A DNA stretch of 64,000 nt, taken from contig NZ_JAKGGD010000004.1 of assembly GCF_021556615.1 (NCBI RefSeq), forward strand, positions 186,001 to 250,000. The letters run 5' to 3'. The DNA is from Paracoccus salsus (GTDB lineage Bacteria; Pseudomonadota; Alphaproteobacteria; Rhodobacterales; Rhodobacteraceae). Position numbers and translations under genes: made by a program. This document shows, piece after piece, positions 46,259 to 54,704 of the stretch (position 1 is the stretch's first letter; each line of letters begins with the position of its first letter). The notes beneath the pieces are model-generated. The model had not been told where the DNA came from. It saw only the letters and a list, made by a program, of their open reading frames with translations, and ran no database searches.

Positions 46259-49200
46259 TACTTCCCGCTCAAGACCGACAACTCCTGTGGGCGACCGCCC
46301 TTCACATAGGTGATCCGGCTGTTGCCTATTTCGGTGATCGTTCCGCCATTGATCCTGTCACCCAGCCGAAGCGTGACGACACGGCCATTTGACAGTCTGA
46401 CCAGCGCGCGGCTGGCCTTGCCTGCGCCGATCGTTCCGATGATCTGCGTCCGGTTCAGCGTGATCCCGTCCTTCACCGTCGCTGTGGCGGCGGCCGCGCC
46501 CTGGCCACGTCCTACCGGCACGGCGGCTGCGACCTCTGGCTCTTTCTCGGCTTCTGGAGGGGTATAGCTTTGGTTGCGCGCAGCGGCCGCGCGCGCCTCG
46601 GCCTGGGCCTGGGCGCGGGCGCGGGCCTCGGCCTGGGCGCGGGCATTGGCTTCGGCCTGGGCATCGGCGGCGGCGCGGGCGCGGGCGCGGGCTTCGGCCT
46701 GTGCCTGCAGTTCGGCGTCCATGCGACGCTGCTCGGCCAGGGCGGCCTCGCGGTTCTGCTCTTCGGCCGCAGCCCGCAGGTCCTGGGCGCTTGGCGCAGC
46801 CCCAGGCGCAGCCGGTGCCAGCGACGAGGCCTCGGCCGCGGCGCGCTGACTGCGGCGGGGCGGCAAGGAGGATGCCGACAGCGCCGTCAGCGCCACGGCG
46901 CCGGGCAGGGCGGAACTGTTTGCAACCGCCGCGGCAATGGCTTCCTCGACCGCCTTGCCGGACAGGCTGGCATTGCCCGGCCGGGGGGCGTTGCCTTGCG
47001 CGCCGCCTGCCGCCGATCCGGGGCGCAGGACCGGGCGTGACGATCGGTTCAGCAATGTGCTTGACGCGGTTGCCGCAGGGGCAGCGGCGGCGATGTCGGC
47101 AGCGCTGCGCGGGGGCGGGCGATCCGCTTCGGCCACCGCGGCGGCGAGGGCGGCACGGACTGCGGATTCGGCGGGGCCGGTGACCTCGACGGGCTTGCGC
47201 TGCGGCCGCGCGTCGGCCAGCCGGATCAGCAGGCCGCGCTCATCCGCGCCCAGCCCGGTCCGCCCGGCCTCGGCGGTCCGCAGGTCGCGCAGCAGATCCA
47301 GAAGGAAAGCCTCTTCGACGGCACTCAGGCGGGTGGGTGAGCCGGCCTCGTCGCGGCTTCCTTCTTCCAGATAGGTCAGGCTGTCGGGGCGTGCCGGCGG
47401 ACGGCCCGAAGACCCCAGCGGTCGCGGGCTGGGCGCCGGTGGCGCGGCGGTCGGCTCGCTGGAAAGCGCCGCCGGCTGTGTCGCGGTGGTCTGCGGTGCC
47501 GGCTGGCTGACGGGCGTTGCGGGCCGCGCCGGTGGGCGGATGTCGGTCACGCGCGGCGGTTGGACCTGGGTCCGTTGCGGGAAGGGCTGCGGGTTGGCGG
47601 GCACCGCCGGGCTGACATCGGGCGGTGCGGGGGGCGTTGCCCTGACTGGCGGCGCGCCTTGCGGACGGGCTGAACTGCGCAATTGCGGTGCGCTTGCCGC
47701 CATCGCAGCGCGCGCGGCGGCGTCGTCCGACGGCCCCGATGTCGGGGCGACCCGCGGCCTTGTATCGCCGGGGTTCGCGGCTTCGGAGATCGGGGACTCA
47801 GCAGGTTTCGTTGCAGGCACCGTCGCTGACCGGGCGCTGCGGTCCGCATTCCGGTCACGATCGGCCGGGGTCATGGCCTCTGCCAGGGCACGGGTCAGGG
47901 GATCATCCTGCGCCGGTCCGGTCGGTTGCGTTGCGGGCGGGGCGGCAATCATGGCCGGGGCATCGCCGGCTTTTCCGGCCTCTGCTGCCTGCTCATCGCT
48001 GCGGGCCGCCTCGGCGGCGTCGGCCGTCTGATCCGCATCGGCATTGTCGCCCGCGGGATCGGCCGCCGCCGCGGCCTCGGGCGCGGTGCCCGCGGCCGTT
48101 GTGGTTGCGGCCGTTGCGGTTGCGGGCGCCGGCTCTGCCGCGGGGGCGGAATCCGTCGCCGGGCTTTGGTCGGTATTGGCCAGATCGGAGCCGTCCTTGC
48201 CGCCACCGAAGATCACCAGCACGGCCAGCACGGCGACCAGCAGACTGCCCATCATGACCGGCAAGCGGCCCGGCCGATAGGCGGTCAACCTGCTGATCAG
48301 CGCGGCGGCGCGACCGGCATCGGCTTCGTCGGGCTGCGCGCGGCGGGCGCGCGCCTCGGCGGCACGGCTGTGGACGGCTGCGGCGCGCGCCGACAGGCGG
48401 GGTGCGGCGACGGCCTGGCGATCGGTGTGCCGAATGACGGCCGGCGCGGCGACGGCAGGCTCTGCTTCGGCGGCACTGTCGCTCAATCTTGCCGCCACAT
48501 CGCGTCGTGCGGCCGTCTGGGTCTGGGTCTGGGTCTGGGTCTGGGCCGGTCGCGGCGCGGTGACATGATGCGGCGTGATGCGCGAGACGACAGGCGTGAC
48601 AGGATCCGGCCCGGTGGTGGGGGGCAGTCCAGCCTCGATCACCGGTGCGGTGATCCTGGCCTGGGTGAGGTCGGGTTCGCTGAATGGCATCCGCACCGCA
48701 TCCGCGGCCAGCAGGCGGCTGGCGCCGAAATCCGGATGGCCGTCAAAGCGCGCATCCCCGGGTCTGGCGACGAACCCAAGCGGCCGGAATCCCTGGGCAC
48801 GAGCGAACTCCTCGGCCTCATCCAGCGTCCGGCGCGCAACGGCGGCGACGCGCAGAGTCTCGATGTCGCCATTGTCCGATGGACACCAGTCGAACGCCAG
48901 GTCCTCGGCACGATATGGGGTCAAGGCTTCCAGCGCGCGGCCCAGCACGGCGGCCGTGTCCGAACCAAGCGGCACGGTCAGCGTGGTATAGAGGATCTGG
49001 TCGTCGGGGATCACCAGCACGGTATCGGCAGCCCCGACGAGACCGCCCGACTCGACCCGCAACGCGTTCAGCGTCGCGGCCATGTCGCGGCCGGCAAACC
49101 GGGCCTGGCCGACGGGAATCCACCCCGGCCCGTCGCGTCGTTCCAGCAGGACGGCTTCGTGGGTGAAGCTCATGGCGAATTCGGGGACGTGCTGATTCAT
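46258..49200 (-). CDS. Large membrane-anchored PilM-like/PilP-like protein
   Basis: A 980-residue protein in four parts. Residues 1-170 resemble the actin-like fold of PilM/GspL (ADTVLVIPDDQILYTTL and ALEALTPYRAEDLAFDW). After a linker with a (TQ)n stretch there is one membrane helix (about 313-333, LLVAVLAVLVIF). A very long Pro/Ala-rich region and an Ala-rich coiled-coil-like run follow (about 820-900). The last 70 residues are a PilP/GspC-like beta domain (ITLNRTQIIGTIGAGKASRA, LRLGDRINGGTITEIGN). Composition suggests a periplasm-spanning stalk. Function unknown; no pilus or type II secretion genes are adjacent. Confidence 0.75.
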   Translation of the reverse strand: MNQHVPEFAMSFTHEAVLLERRDGPGWIPVGQARFAGRDMAATLNALRVESGGLVGAADTVLVIPDDQILYTTLTVPLGSDTAAVLGRALEALTPYRAEDLAFDWCPSDNGDIETLRVAAVARRTLDEAEEFARAQGFRPLGFVARPGDARFDGHPDFGASRLLAADAVRMPFSEPDLTQARITAPVIEAGLPPTTGPDPVTPVVSRITPHHVTAPRPAQTQTQTQTQTAARRDVAARLSDSAAEAEPAVAAPAVIRHTDRQAVAAPRLSARAAAVHSRAAEARARRAQPDEADAGRAAALISRLTAYRPGRLPVMMGSLLVAVLAVLVIFGGGKDGSDLANTDQSPATDSAPAAEPAPATATAATTTAAGTAPEAAAAADPAGDNADADQTADAAEAARSDEQAAEAGKAGDAPAMIAAPPATQPTGPAQDDPLTRALAEAMTPADRDRNADRSARSATVPATKPAESPISEAANPGDTRPRVAPTSGPSDDAAARAAMAASAPQLRSSARPQGAPPVRATPPAPPDVSPAVPANPQPFPQRTQVQPPRVTDIRPPARPATPVSQPAPQTTATQPAALSSEPTAAPPAPSPRPLGSSGRPPARPDSLTYLEEGSRDEAGSPTRLSAVEEAFLLDLLRDLRTAEAGRTGLGADERGLLIRLADARPQRKPVEVTGPAESAVRAALAAAVAEADRPPPRSAADIAAAAPAATASSTLLNRSSRPVLRPGSAAGGAQGNAPRPGNASLSGKAVEEAIAAAVANSSALPGAVALTALSASSLPPRRSQRAAAEASSLAPAAPGAAPSAQDLRAAAEEQNREAALAEQRRMDAELQAQAEARARARAAADAQAEANARAQAEARARAQAQAEARAAAARNQSYTPPEAEKEPEVAAAVPVGRGQGAAAATATVKDGITLNRTQIIGTIGAGKASRALVRLSNGRVVTLRLGDRINGGTITEIGNSRITYVKGGRPQELSVLSGK
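48515..48544 (-). repeat. Hexanucleotide repeat (GTCTGG)5 coding for Gln-Thr
   Basis: Five perfect copies of GTCTGG (CCAGAC on the coding strand) encode alternating Thr and Gln around residues 219-229 of the large membrane-anchored protein. Repeats of this type can slip, but six-base units change protein length without breaking the frame. Confidence 0.95.
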
Positions 49201-49391
49201 CGTTCTGTCACTGCTCGAAAATGGCGTCGCGGTTCTGTATGCCGCGATCTGGTGGCGCTTCCTTTCGTCTACCCCAAATTGTGGGTTTAGAAAAGCGAAT
49301 CTGGCGCAGCTGTGAACGCGATCGGCCAGACGAGGCGCTAAGATCCGGCATTGCGACTCCGGTCGCGTTTTTCAGGCGGAGAGGACCCGAC

Positions 49392-50369
49392 ATGAGGCAT
49401 GAACCCGGTATTCTGGCGCGCACGGCGCTGATGATTTCAACAGCGTCACTGCTGGCGATGGCGAGCCCGGCACATGCCGGGTCAGGCAAGGGTGGGCACG
49501 GGCACTACAGGGCTGCGCATCACTGTCCAGGCTCCGGCGGCACGATGGCCGATCGACGCCTTACGGTCATCGGCGAGGGCGAGGCGCGCGTCGCGCCCGA
49601 CATGGCGACGGTGCAGCTTGGGGTCACCAGCCAGGCTGACAGCGCGGCCGAGGCGATGCGCCAGAACTCGACCCGGCAATCGGCGGTCATCGAGGCGCTG
49701 AAGGGCGCCGGTATCGACGAAAGGAACATCCAGACCTCGGGGCTGAGCCTCGGCACCGTGATGGATTACGGCGAAAACCGGGCACCGCGCGTGACCGGCT
49801 ATCAGGCCAGCAACATGGTCGCGGTGCGCGTGACCGAGATCGCCGATCTGGGCGCGGTTCTGGATGCCATCGTCGATGCCGGCGCGAACGAGATCAACGG
49901 CATCGACTTCGGCCGCGATGACGGCACTGATGTCGAGGACGAGGCCCGTCGTGCGGCGGTGGCGGATGCGCGCCACAAGGCCGGCGTGCTGGCCGAGGCC
50001 GCGGGGCTGACGCTTGGCCCGGTGCTGATGCTGCGCGACAACCAGGTGTCGGGCGGACCTCGCCCGATGATGCGGATGGCGGCCGATGGCGCGGCGGCGT
50101 CCGAAAGCGTCCCGGTCCAGGCGGGCGAATTGTCGATGTCGGCTTCGGTCCAGATGGAATACGCGCTGATCGGGGGCATGGAGTCCTGCCGCCAGGGCAT
50201 GGAGGGCAGGCATCACCGGGGCGGCATGAAGCAAGGCAAGGCCGCGCCCACCGAAATGCCGCCCGCGGACGGTGCAGCGCTGCCCGAAGCCCAGGCGCCC
50301 GCGCCTGGGGAAGGGGACCAGATGCCGCCGCCTCCGGTCGAGGGCGAAGCCATGGAGCCGGCGCCGTAA
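49392..50369 (+). CDS. SIMPL-domain (DUF541) exported protein
   Basis: A 325-residue protein with a signal peptide (LMISTASLLAMASPAHA) followed by a His/Gly-rich segment (GKGGHGHYRAAHH). The SIMPL domain spans about 54-250, starting with LTVIGEGEARVAPDMATV and containing ADARHKAGVLAEAAGLTLG, typical of OMP28/YggE-like proteins linked to oxidative stress and envelope signalling. The C-terminal 80 residues are low complexity, rich in Pro, Ala and Glu. It diverges from the 980-residue gene and is followed by a bidirectional terminator. Confidence 0.85.
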   Translation: MRHEPGILARTALMISTASLLAMASPAHAGSGKGGHGHYRAAHHCPGSGGTMADRRLTVIGEGEARVAPDMATVQLGVTSQADSAAEAMRQNSTRQSAVIEALKGAGIDERNIQTSGLSLGTVMDYGENRAPRVTGYQASNMVAVRVTEIADLGAVLDAIVDAGANEINGIDFGRDDGTDVEDEARRAAVADARHKAGVLAEAAGLTLGPVLMLRDNQVSGGPRPMMRMAADGAAASESVPVQAGELSMSASVQMEYALIGGMESCRQGMEGRHHRGGMKQGKAAPTEMPPADGAALPEAQAPAPGEGDQMPPPPVEGEAMEPAP

Positions 50370-50408
50370 AAATCGAACTGATCGGCGCATGGCTTTGAAG
50401 GAAGGGTG

Positions 50409-50432
50409 AAAAGGGGGCTTGCCCCCCCTTTT
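50409..50432. terminator. Bidirectional terminator between SIMPL and metY genes
   Basis: AAAAGGGGGC (50409-50418) can pair with the C-run and TTTT at 50421-50432 across a TT loop, with T-tracts on both strands. It separates two convergent genes and probably terminates both. Confidence 0.82.
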
Positions 50433-50449
50433 CTCGTGCGATCGCGGCC

Positions 50450-51736
50450 TCAGGCAGTCGCTTTCGCAAGCGCCTGATCCAGATCGGCGATAAGGTCCTC
50501 TGCAGTTTCGATTCCGACGGACAGCCGAACCACCTCGGGGGCAGCACCGGCTGCACGTTGCTGCTCTTCGGTCAGCTGGCGATGGGTCGTCGAGGCCGAA
50601 TGGATCACCAGCGACCTTGCATCGCCCAGATTGGCGACATGGCTGAAAAGCTCGAGCGCATCGACCAGCTTCACGGCAGCCTCGTAGCCGCCCTTGATCG
50701 AGAAGGTGAACAGCGATCCCGCGCCCTTCGGATAAAGCCGCCTGGCCGTCGCATTCCATGGCGACGAGGCCAGCCCGGCATAGGTCACGCTTTCGACGCG
50801 CGGGTCCTGTTCCAGCCATTCCGCGACCTTCTGGGCGTTGTCGACATGGCGCGGCATCCGCAGCCCCAGAGTCTCGATCCCCATCAGCGTGTAATGAGCG
50901 CCTTGCGGGTTCATGGTCATGCCCAGATCGCGCAACCCGATGGCGATGCCGTGGAAGGTGAAGGCCAGCGCACCGAATGTCTCGTGGAATTTCAGCCCGT
51001 GATAGGCGGGTTCCGGCGCCGAAAGGCTGGGGAACTTGTCGCTTGCCGACCAGTCGAACGTGCCGCTGTCGATCACCGCGCCGCCGGTCACCGTGCCGTT
51101 GCCGGTCATGAACTTGGTCAGGCTGTGCACGACCAGAGAGGCGCCCATCTCGATCGGCCTGCACAGATAGGGCGTGGCCAGCGTGTTGTCCACGATCAGC
51201 GGAATGCCCGCGGCATCGGCAAGCTTGGCGACCGCCGGGATGTCGGTGACATAGCCGCCCGGATTGCTGATCGATTCACAGAAGATTGCGCGGGTGTCTT
51301 CGTCGATGGCCGCTTTCAGCGCCTCGGGATCGTCGAGATCGACGAATTTGGCCGACCAGCCGAACCGCTTGATCGTGTGGCTGAACTGGGTGACGGTTCC
51401 ACCATAGAGTCGTGTCGAGGCGACGATGTTCCTGCCCGGACCCATCAGCGGAAACAGCGCCAGGATCTGTGCCGCATGGCCCGACGAACAGCATATTGCG
51501 CCGGCCCCGCCCTCCAGCGCCGCGACGCGGCTTTGCAGTGCCGCCACGGTCGGGTTCGTCAGGCGGGAATAGATGTAGCCGACCTCTTGCAGGTTGAACA
51601 ACCGGGCCGCGTGCTCGGCGTCGCGGAACGCGTAGGCGGTGGTCTGGTAGATCGGCACCTGCCGGGCACCGGTCGCCGGATCTGCTGCCGCGCCGGCGTG
51701 GATCGCCATTGTATCAAAGCCTTGCTTGTCGGCCAT
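50450..51736 (-). CDS. O-acetylhomoserine sulfhydrylase-like enzyme
   Basis: A 428-residue PLP-dependent Cys/Met metabolism enzyme. The pattern FDTMAIHAGAAADPATGARQ at the N-terminus, YSRLTNPTVAALQSRVAALE, and the PLP Lys in VHSLTKFMTGNG identify the family; length and GARQVPIYQTTAYAF suggest MetY (O-acetylhomoserine aminocarboxypropyltransferase) rather than MetB/MetC. It would make homocysteine from O-acetylhomoserine and sulfide. No riboswitch was found upstream. The ribosome-binding site is AGGAGGA. Confidence 0.92.
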   Translation of the reverse strand: MADKQGFDTMAIHAGAAADPATGARQVPIYQTTAYAFRDAEHAARLFNLQEVGYIYSRLTNPTVAALQSRVAALEGGAGAICCSSGHAAQILALFPLMGPGRNIVASTRLYGGTVTQFSHTIKRFGWSAKFVDLDDPEALKAAIDEDTRAIFCESISNPGGYVTDIPAVAKLADAAGIPLIVDNTLATPYLCRPIEMGASLVVHSLTKFMTGNGTVTGGAVIDSGTFDWSASDKFPSLSAPEPAYHGLKFHETFGALAFTFHGIAIGLRDLGMTMNPQGAHYTLMGIETLGLRMPRHVDNAQKVAEWLEQDPRVESVTYAGLASSPWNATARRLYPKGAGSLFTFSIKGGYEAAVKLVDALELFSHVANLGDARSLVIHSASTTHRQLTEEQQRAAGAAPEVVRLSVGIETAEDLIADLDQALAKATA

Positions 51737-51847
51737 CTCGTTCCTCCTGTGAATATGGGTGGCACCCTAAGCGGCGGGCAGGGGCTGCGGCAATGCCGTT
51801 TTCCGCGCGGCGCCGGCATCGGGCGGAAAGGCAGCGGCCGCCTGCGC

Positions 51848-52690
51848 CTAGCGACCCTGTCGGCGGGCCATGAAGGCCAGTTTCTCGAACAGGCCGACAT
51901 CCTGTTCGTTTTTCAGCAGCGCCCCATGCAGACGCGGCAGCATCTCGCCCGGATCGCGTTTCAGGTCCTCGGGTGCCAGATCCTCGGCCAGGATCAGCTT
52001 CAGCCAGTCCAGCAACTCGCTGGTCGAGGGTTTCTTCTTCAGCCCCGGAACATCGCGCAGCGACAGGAACTGGGTCAGCGCCTCGTCCAGCAGGCGCGGC
52101 TTCAGCCCCGGATAATGCATCGCGACGATCGCCTTCAGCGTTGGCGCGTCGGGAAAGCGGATATAGTGAAAGAAGCAACGCCGCAGAAACGCGTCGGGCA
52201 ATTCCTTTTCGTTGTTCGAGGTGATGACGACGACGGGCCGGTGCTTCGCCCGGACGGTTTCGCCGGTCTCGTAGACGTGAAACTCCATCCGGTCCAGTTC
52301 CTGCAGCAGGTCGTTCGGGAACTCGATATCCGCCTTGTCGATCTCGTCGATCAGCAGGACCATCTTGCGATCGGCGTCGAAGGCCTGCCACAATTTGCCC
52401 CTGCGGATATAGTTGGCGACGTCGTGGACGCGCTTGTCACCAAGCTGGCTGTCGCGCAGCCGGCTGACGGCATCGTATTCGTAAAGCCCCTGCTGGGCTT
52501 TCGTGGTTGATTTCACGTGCCATTCGATGATCGGCAGGTCGAGACTGCGGGCGACCTGACGGGCGAGTTCGGTCTTGCCGGTGCCGGGCTCGCCCTTGAC
52601 CAGCAGAGGCCGCTCGAGCGTGACGGCGGCATTGACCGCAACGGCCAGTTCGGGCGGCGCGACATAGCGGTCAGTGCCGGTGAATTGCAT
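51848..52690 (-). CDS. MoxR-family AAA+ ATPase
   Basis: A 280-residue AAA+ ATPase with Walker A KGEPGTGKTELA, Walker B VLLIDEIDKAD, sensor region VVVITSNNEKELP and the R-finger FLRRCFFHYI. MoxR proteins usually act as chaperones with a von Willebrand factor A partner (CoxE-like) encoded next door. Here the downstream neighbour is the sulfhydrylase gene and no VWA gene is adjacent. It diverges from dksA. Confidence 0.9.
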   Translation of the reverse strand: MQFTGTDRYVAPPELAVAVNAAVTLERPLLVKGEPGTGKTELARQVARSLDLPIIEWHVKSTTKAQQGLYEYDAVSRLRDSQLGDKRVHDVANYIRRGKLWQAFDADRKMVLLIDEIDKADIEFPNDLLQELDRMEFHVYETGETVRAKHRPVVVITSNNEKELPDAFLRRCFFHYIRFPDAPTLKAIVAMHYPGLKPRLLDEALTQFLSLRDVPGLKKKPSTSELLDWLKLILAEDLAPEDLKRDPGEMLPRLHGALLKNEQDVGLFEKLAFMARRQGR

Positions 52691-52873
52691 GAAAACTCTC
52701 CTTTTCCGTGAAAAGCTTGGCCGAATAAGCCTGCACGGCGAAACAGCCGCGCGATGGTGGTGGGTCGATCGTACAAATAGCGTGTATTGGCCTAGTGACA
52801 ACCATCCCATCATACTTTAATGGGGCCGCAGGTGTCGGAACCCATACCACCGCCCGGCGCCGCCGGAGGACAA

Positions 52874-53296
52874 ATGAAAGCCCAGACCTTCCTGCCCCAA
52901 GATTACCGCCCTGCCGAGGACGAGCCATTCATGAACGAACGGCAGCTTGAGTATTTCCGCCGGAAGCTGGAAGCCTGGAAGCAGGAACTGCTGGACCTGT
53001 CCGCCGAGACGCTGGAGGGGTTGCAGGACAGCGCGCGCGCGGTGCCCGATCTGGCCGACCGCGCCAGCGAGGAAACCGACCGTGCGCTGGAACTGCGCAC
53101 GCGCGATCGCCAGCGCAAACTGGTCAGCAAGATCGACTCGGCCCTGCGGCGTATCGAGACCGGGGAATACGGCTATTGCGAGATAACCGGTGAACCGATC
53201 AGCCTCAGGCGACTGGACGCAAGGCCGATCGCGACCATGACGCTTGAAGCCCAGGAAAGACACGAGCGCCGCGAACGGGTCCATCGGGACGACTGA
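52874..53296 (+). CDS. dksA: DksA-type RNA polymerase-binding transcription factor
   Basis: A 140-residue DksA/TraR-family protein. The coiled-coil arm (ERQLEYFRRKLEAWKQELLD onward) has the tip DLADRASEE, which keeps the Asp and Ala of the RNA-polymerase-contacting DxxDxA motif. The zinc-finger region GYCEITGEPISLRRLDARP retains only one of the four usual cysteines, as reported for some alphaproteobacterial DksA. It modulates rRNA and amino-acid gene promoters with ppGpp. The start is preceded by GGAGGA. Confidence 0.92.
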   Translation: MKAQTFLPQDYRPAEDEPFMNERQLEYFRRKLEAWKQELLDLSAETLEGLQDSARAVPDLADRASEETDRALELRTRDRQRKLVSKIDSALRRIETGEYGYCEITGEPISLRRLDARPIATMTLEAQERHERRERVHRDD

Positions 53297-53461
53297 GCCG
53301 GGAAGACAGGGTGGTCATGGCGCCCGCGTGACGATGAGATGCAAGGCGGACATGCCGGACACCATGGCGGGATCAGGCGCGCGTTTCCCGCGGCGTTCCG
53401 CAGATTTTTTCCTGCAAACGGCGCGCGGTTTCGACATGTGCATCCGCGGGATCCAGATCCG

Positions 53462-54595
53462 ATGAGCGGCGCGCTGAAAGACCGTCCGGTGGTCATTGTC
53501 GGGGCCGGAGTGGCCGGGCTGACCTCGGCCATTGCCCTGGGTCGGCGGGGTGCGCGGGTGACGGTGCTGGAGCGCGCGGACGCGATCCGCGAGGTCGGCG
53601 CGGGCCTTCAGCTTTCGCCCAATGGCATGCGGGTCCTCGACGCGCTGGGGCTTTCGCGGCCGATCGCGCAAGCGTCGCTGCGCAGCCATGCGGTCGCGCT
53701 GCATGATGCCACCGGTGCGCCGGTGGCGCGGCTTGATCTGATCCGGCATCGTCCACAGGACGAATTCCGGCTTGTCCATCGTGCCCGCCTGATCGAGGTT
53801 CTGGCGGCTGCGGCCCGGGATGCCGGCGCGCGGATCGAACTGAACCGGGCGGTCACCACCCCGCCGGAAGCCCCCCTCGTGATCGGCGCCGACGGGTTGC
53901 GCAGCGTGATCCGCAGCCATCTGAACGGCCGCGAGGTGCCCTTCTTCACCCATCAGGTCGCGTGGCGCGCGGTGATTGCCGACGCCGACGCCGACGCCGT
54001 CCCTGAGGCGCGGATCTTCATGGGGCCGGGCCGCCATCTGGTAAGCTATCCCTTGCCTGGCGGGCTGCGGAACCTGGTTGCGGTACAGGAACGCCATGAA
54101 TGGCAGGACGAGGGCTGGGCCATTCCGGACGATCCGGGCAATCTGCGCGCCACCTTCTCAGCGTTTGGTGGGCCGGTCCCGGGCTGGCTTTCTGCCGTCA
54201 ACGAGGTTCATGTCTGGGGCCTGTTCCGGCATGAGGTCGCGCGCCGCTGGCAGGACGGCCGCCATGCGCTGGTCGGCGATGCGGCCCATCCCACATTGCC
54301 GTTCATGGCACAGGGCGCTGTCATGGCGATCGAGGACGCCTGGAGTCTTGCCGCCTGTCTGGACGCCTCGGCCGATCAGGCCGTCGCGCTGGACCGATAC
54401 CAGGCGATGCGCGCGCCCCGCGTCACGCGCATCGTGGCAGCCGCGAACGCCAATGCCCGCAATTATCACCTGACGGGCACCAGACGTATCCTGGCCCATG
54501 CCGCCTTGCGCGCCGCTCAACGGGTTGCGCCGGGTCAGCTGCTGTCCCGATTCGACTGGCTTTACGACCACGACCCCACGCTGGAACTTCGCTAG
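53462..54595 (+). CDS. FAD-dependent aromatic monooxygenase (class A)
   Basis: A 377-residue flavoprotein of the class A hydroxylase group. FAD motifs are present: GxGxxG in VVIVGAGVAGLTSAIALGRRG, the DG motif in VIGADGLRSVIRSHL, and the GD motif in LVGDAAHPTLPFMAQG. It resembles salicylate or 3-hydroxybenzoate hydroxylases, but the substrate is not known and no aromatic-ring-cleavage genes are adjacent. It follows dksA by 165 bases and converges with glmM across two hairpins. Confidence 0.85.
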   Translation: MSGALKDRPVVIVGAGVAGLTSAIALGRRGARVTVLERADAIREVGAGLQLSPNGMRVLDALGLSRPIAQASLRSHAVALHDATGAPVARLDLIRHRPQDEFRLVHRARLIEVLAAAARDAGARIELNRAVTTPPEAPLVIGADGLRSVIRSHLNGREVPFFTHQVAWRAVIADADADAVPEARIFMGPGRHLVSYPLPGGLRNLVAVQERHEWQDEGWAIPDDPGNLRATFSAFGGPVPGWLSAVNEVHVWGLFRHEVARRWQDGRHALVGDAAHPTLPFMAQGAVMAIEDAWSLAACLDASADQAVALDRYQAMRAPRVTRIVAAANANARNYHLTGTRRILAHAALRAAQRVAPGQLLSRFDWLYDHDPTLELR

Positions 54596-54619
54596 GCTGC
54601 CCGCGAGGATCTGGGTTGC

Positions 54620-54640
54620 GCCGGGGGCAACGCCCCCGGC
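54620..54640 (+). terminator. GC hairpin after the FAD monooxygenase gene
   Basis: GCCGGGGGC (54620-54628) and GCCCCCGGC (54632-54640) form a perfect 9-base stem with a 3-base loop, 24 bases after the monooxygenase stop. No T-tract follows, so termination may be partial. Confidence 0.55.
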
Positions 54641-54655
54641 CGCCGCGGGACGCGG

Positions 54656-54681
54656 AAAGCGCCGCGGGTTTCCCGCGGCGC
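54656..54681 (-). terminator. Hairpin downstream of glmM
   Basis: GCGCCGCGGG (54659-54668) pairs perfectly with CCCGCGGCGC (54672-54681) over a TTT loop. On the minus strand it is followed by TTT. It lies 23 bases past the glmM stop and would end the glmM operon. Confidence 0.65.
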
Positions 54682-54704
54682 CCTCGGTCTGCGGACCAGC
54701 TGCC

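Noticed and set aside
51737..51847. SAM or SAH riboswitch upstream of the sulfhydrylase gene
   Set aside because: The leader has some GC-rich stems but none of the conserved core blocks of SAM-II or SAH riboswitches could be recognised.
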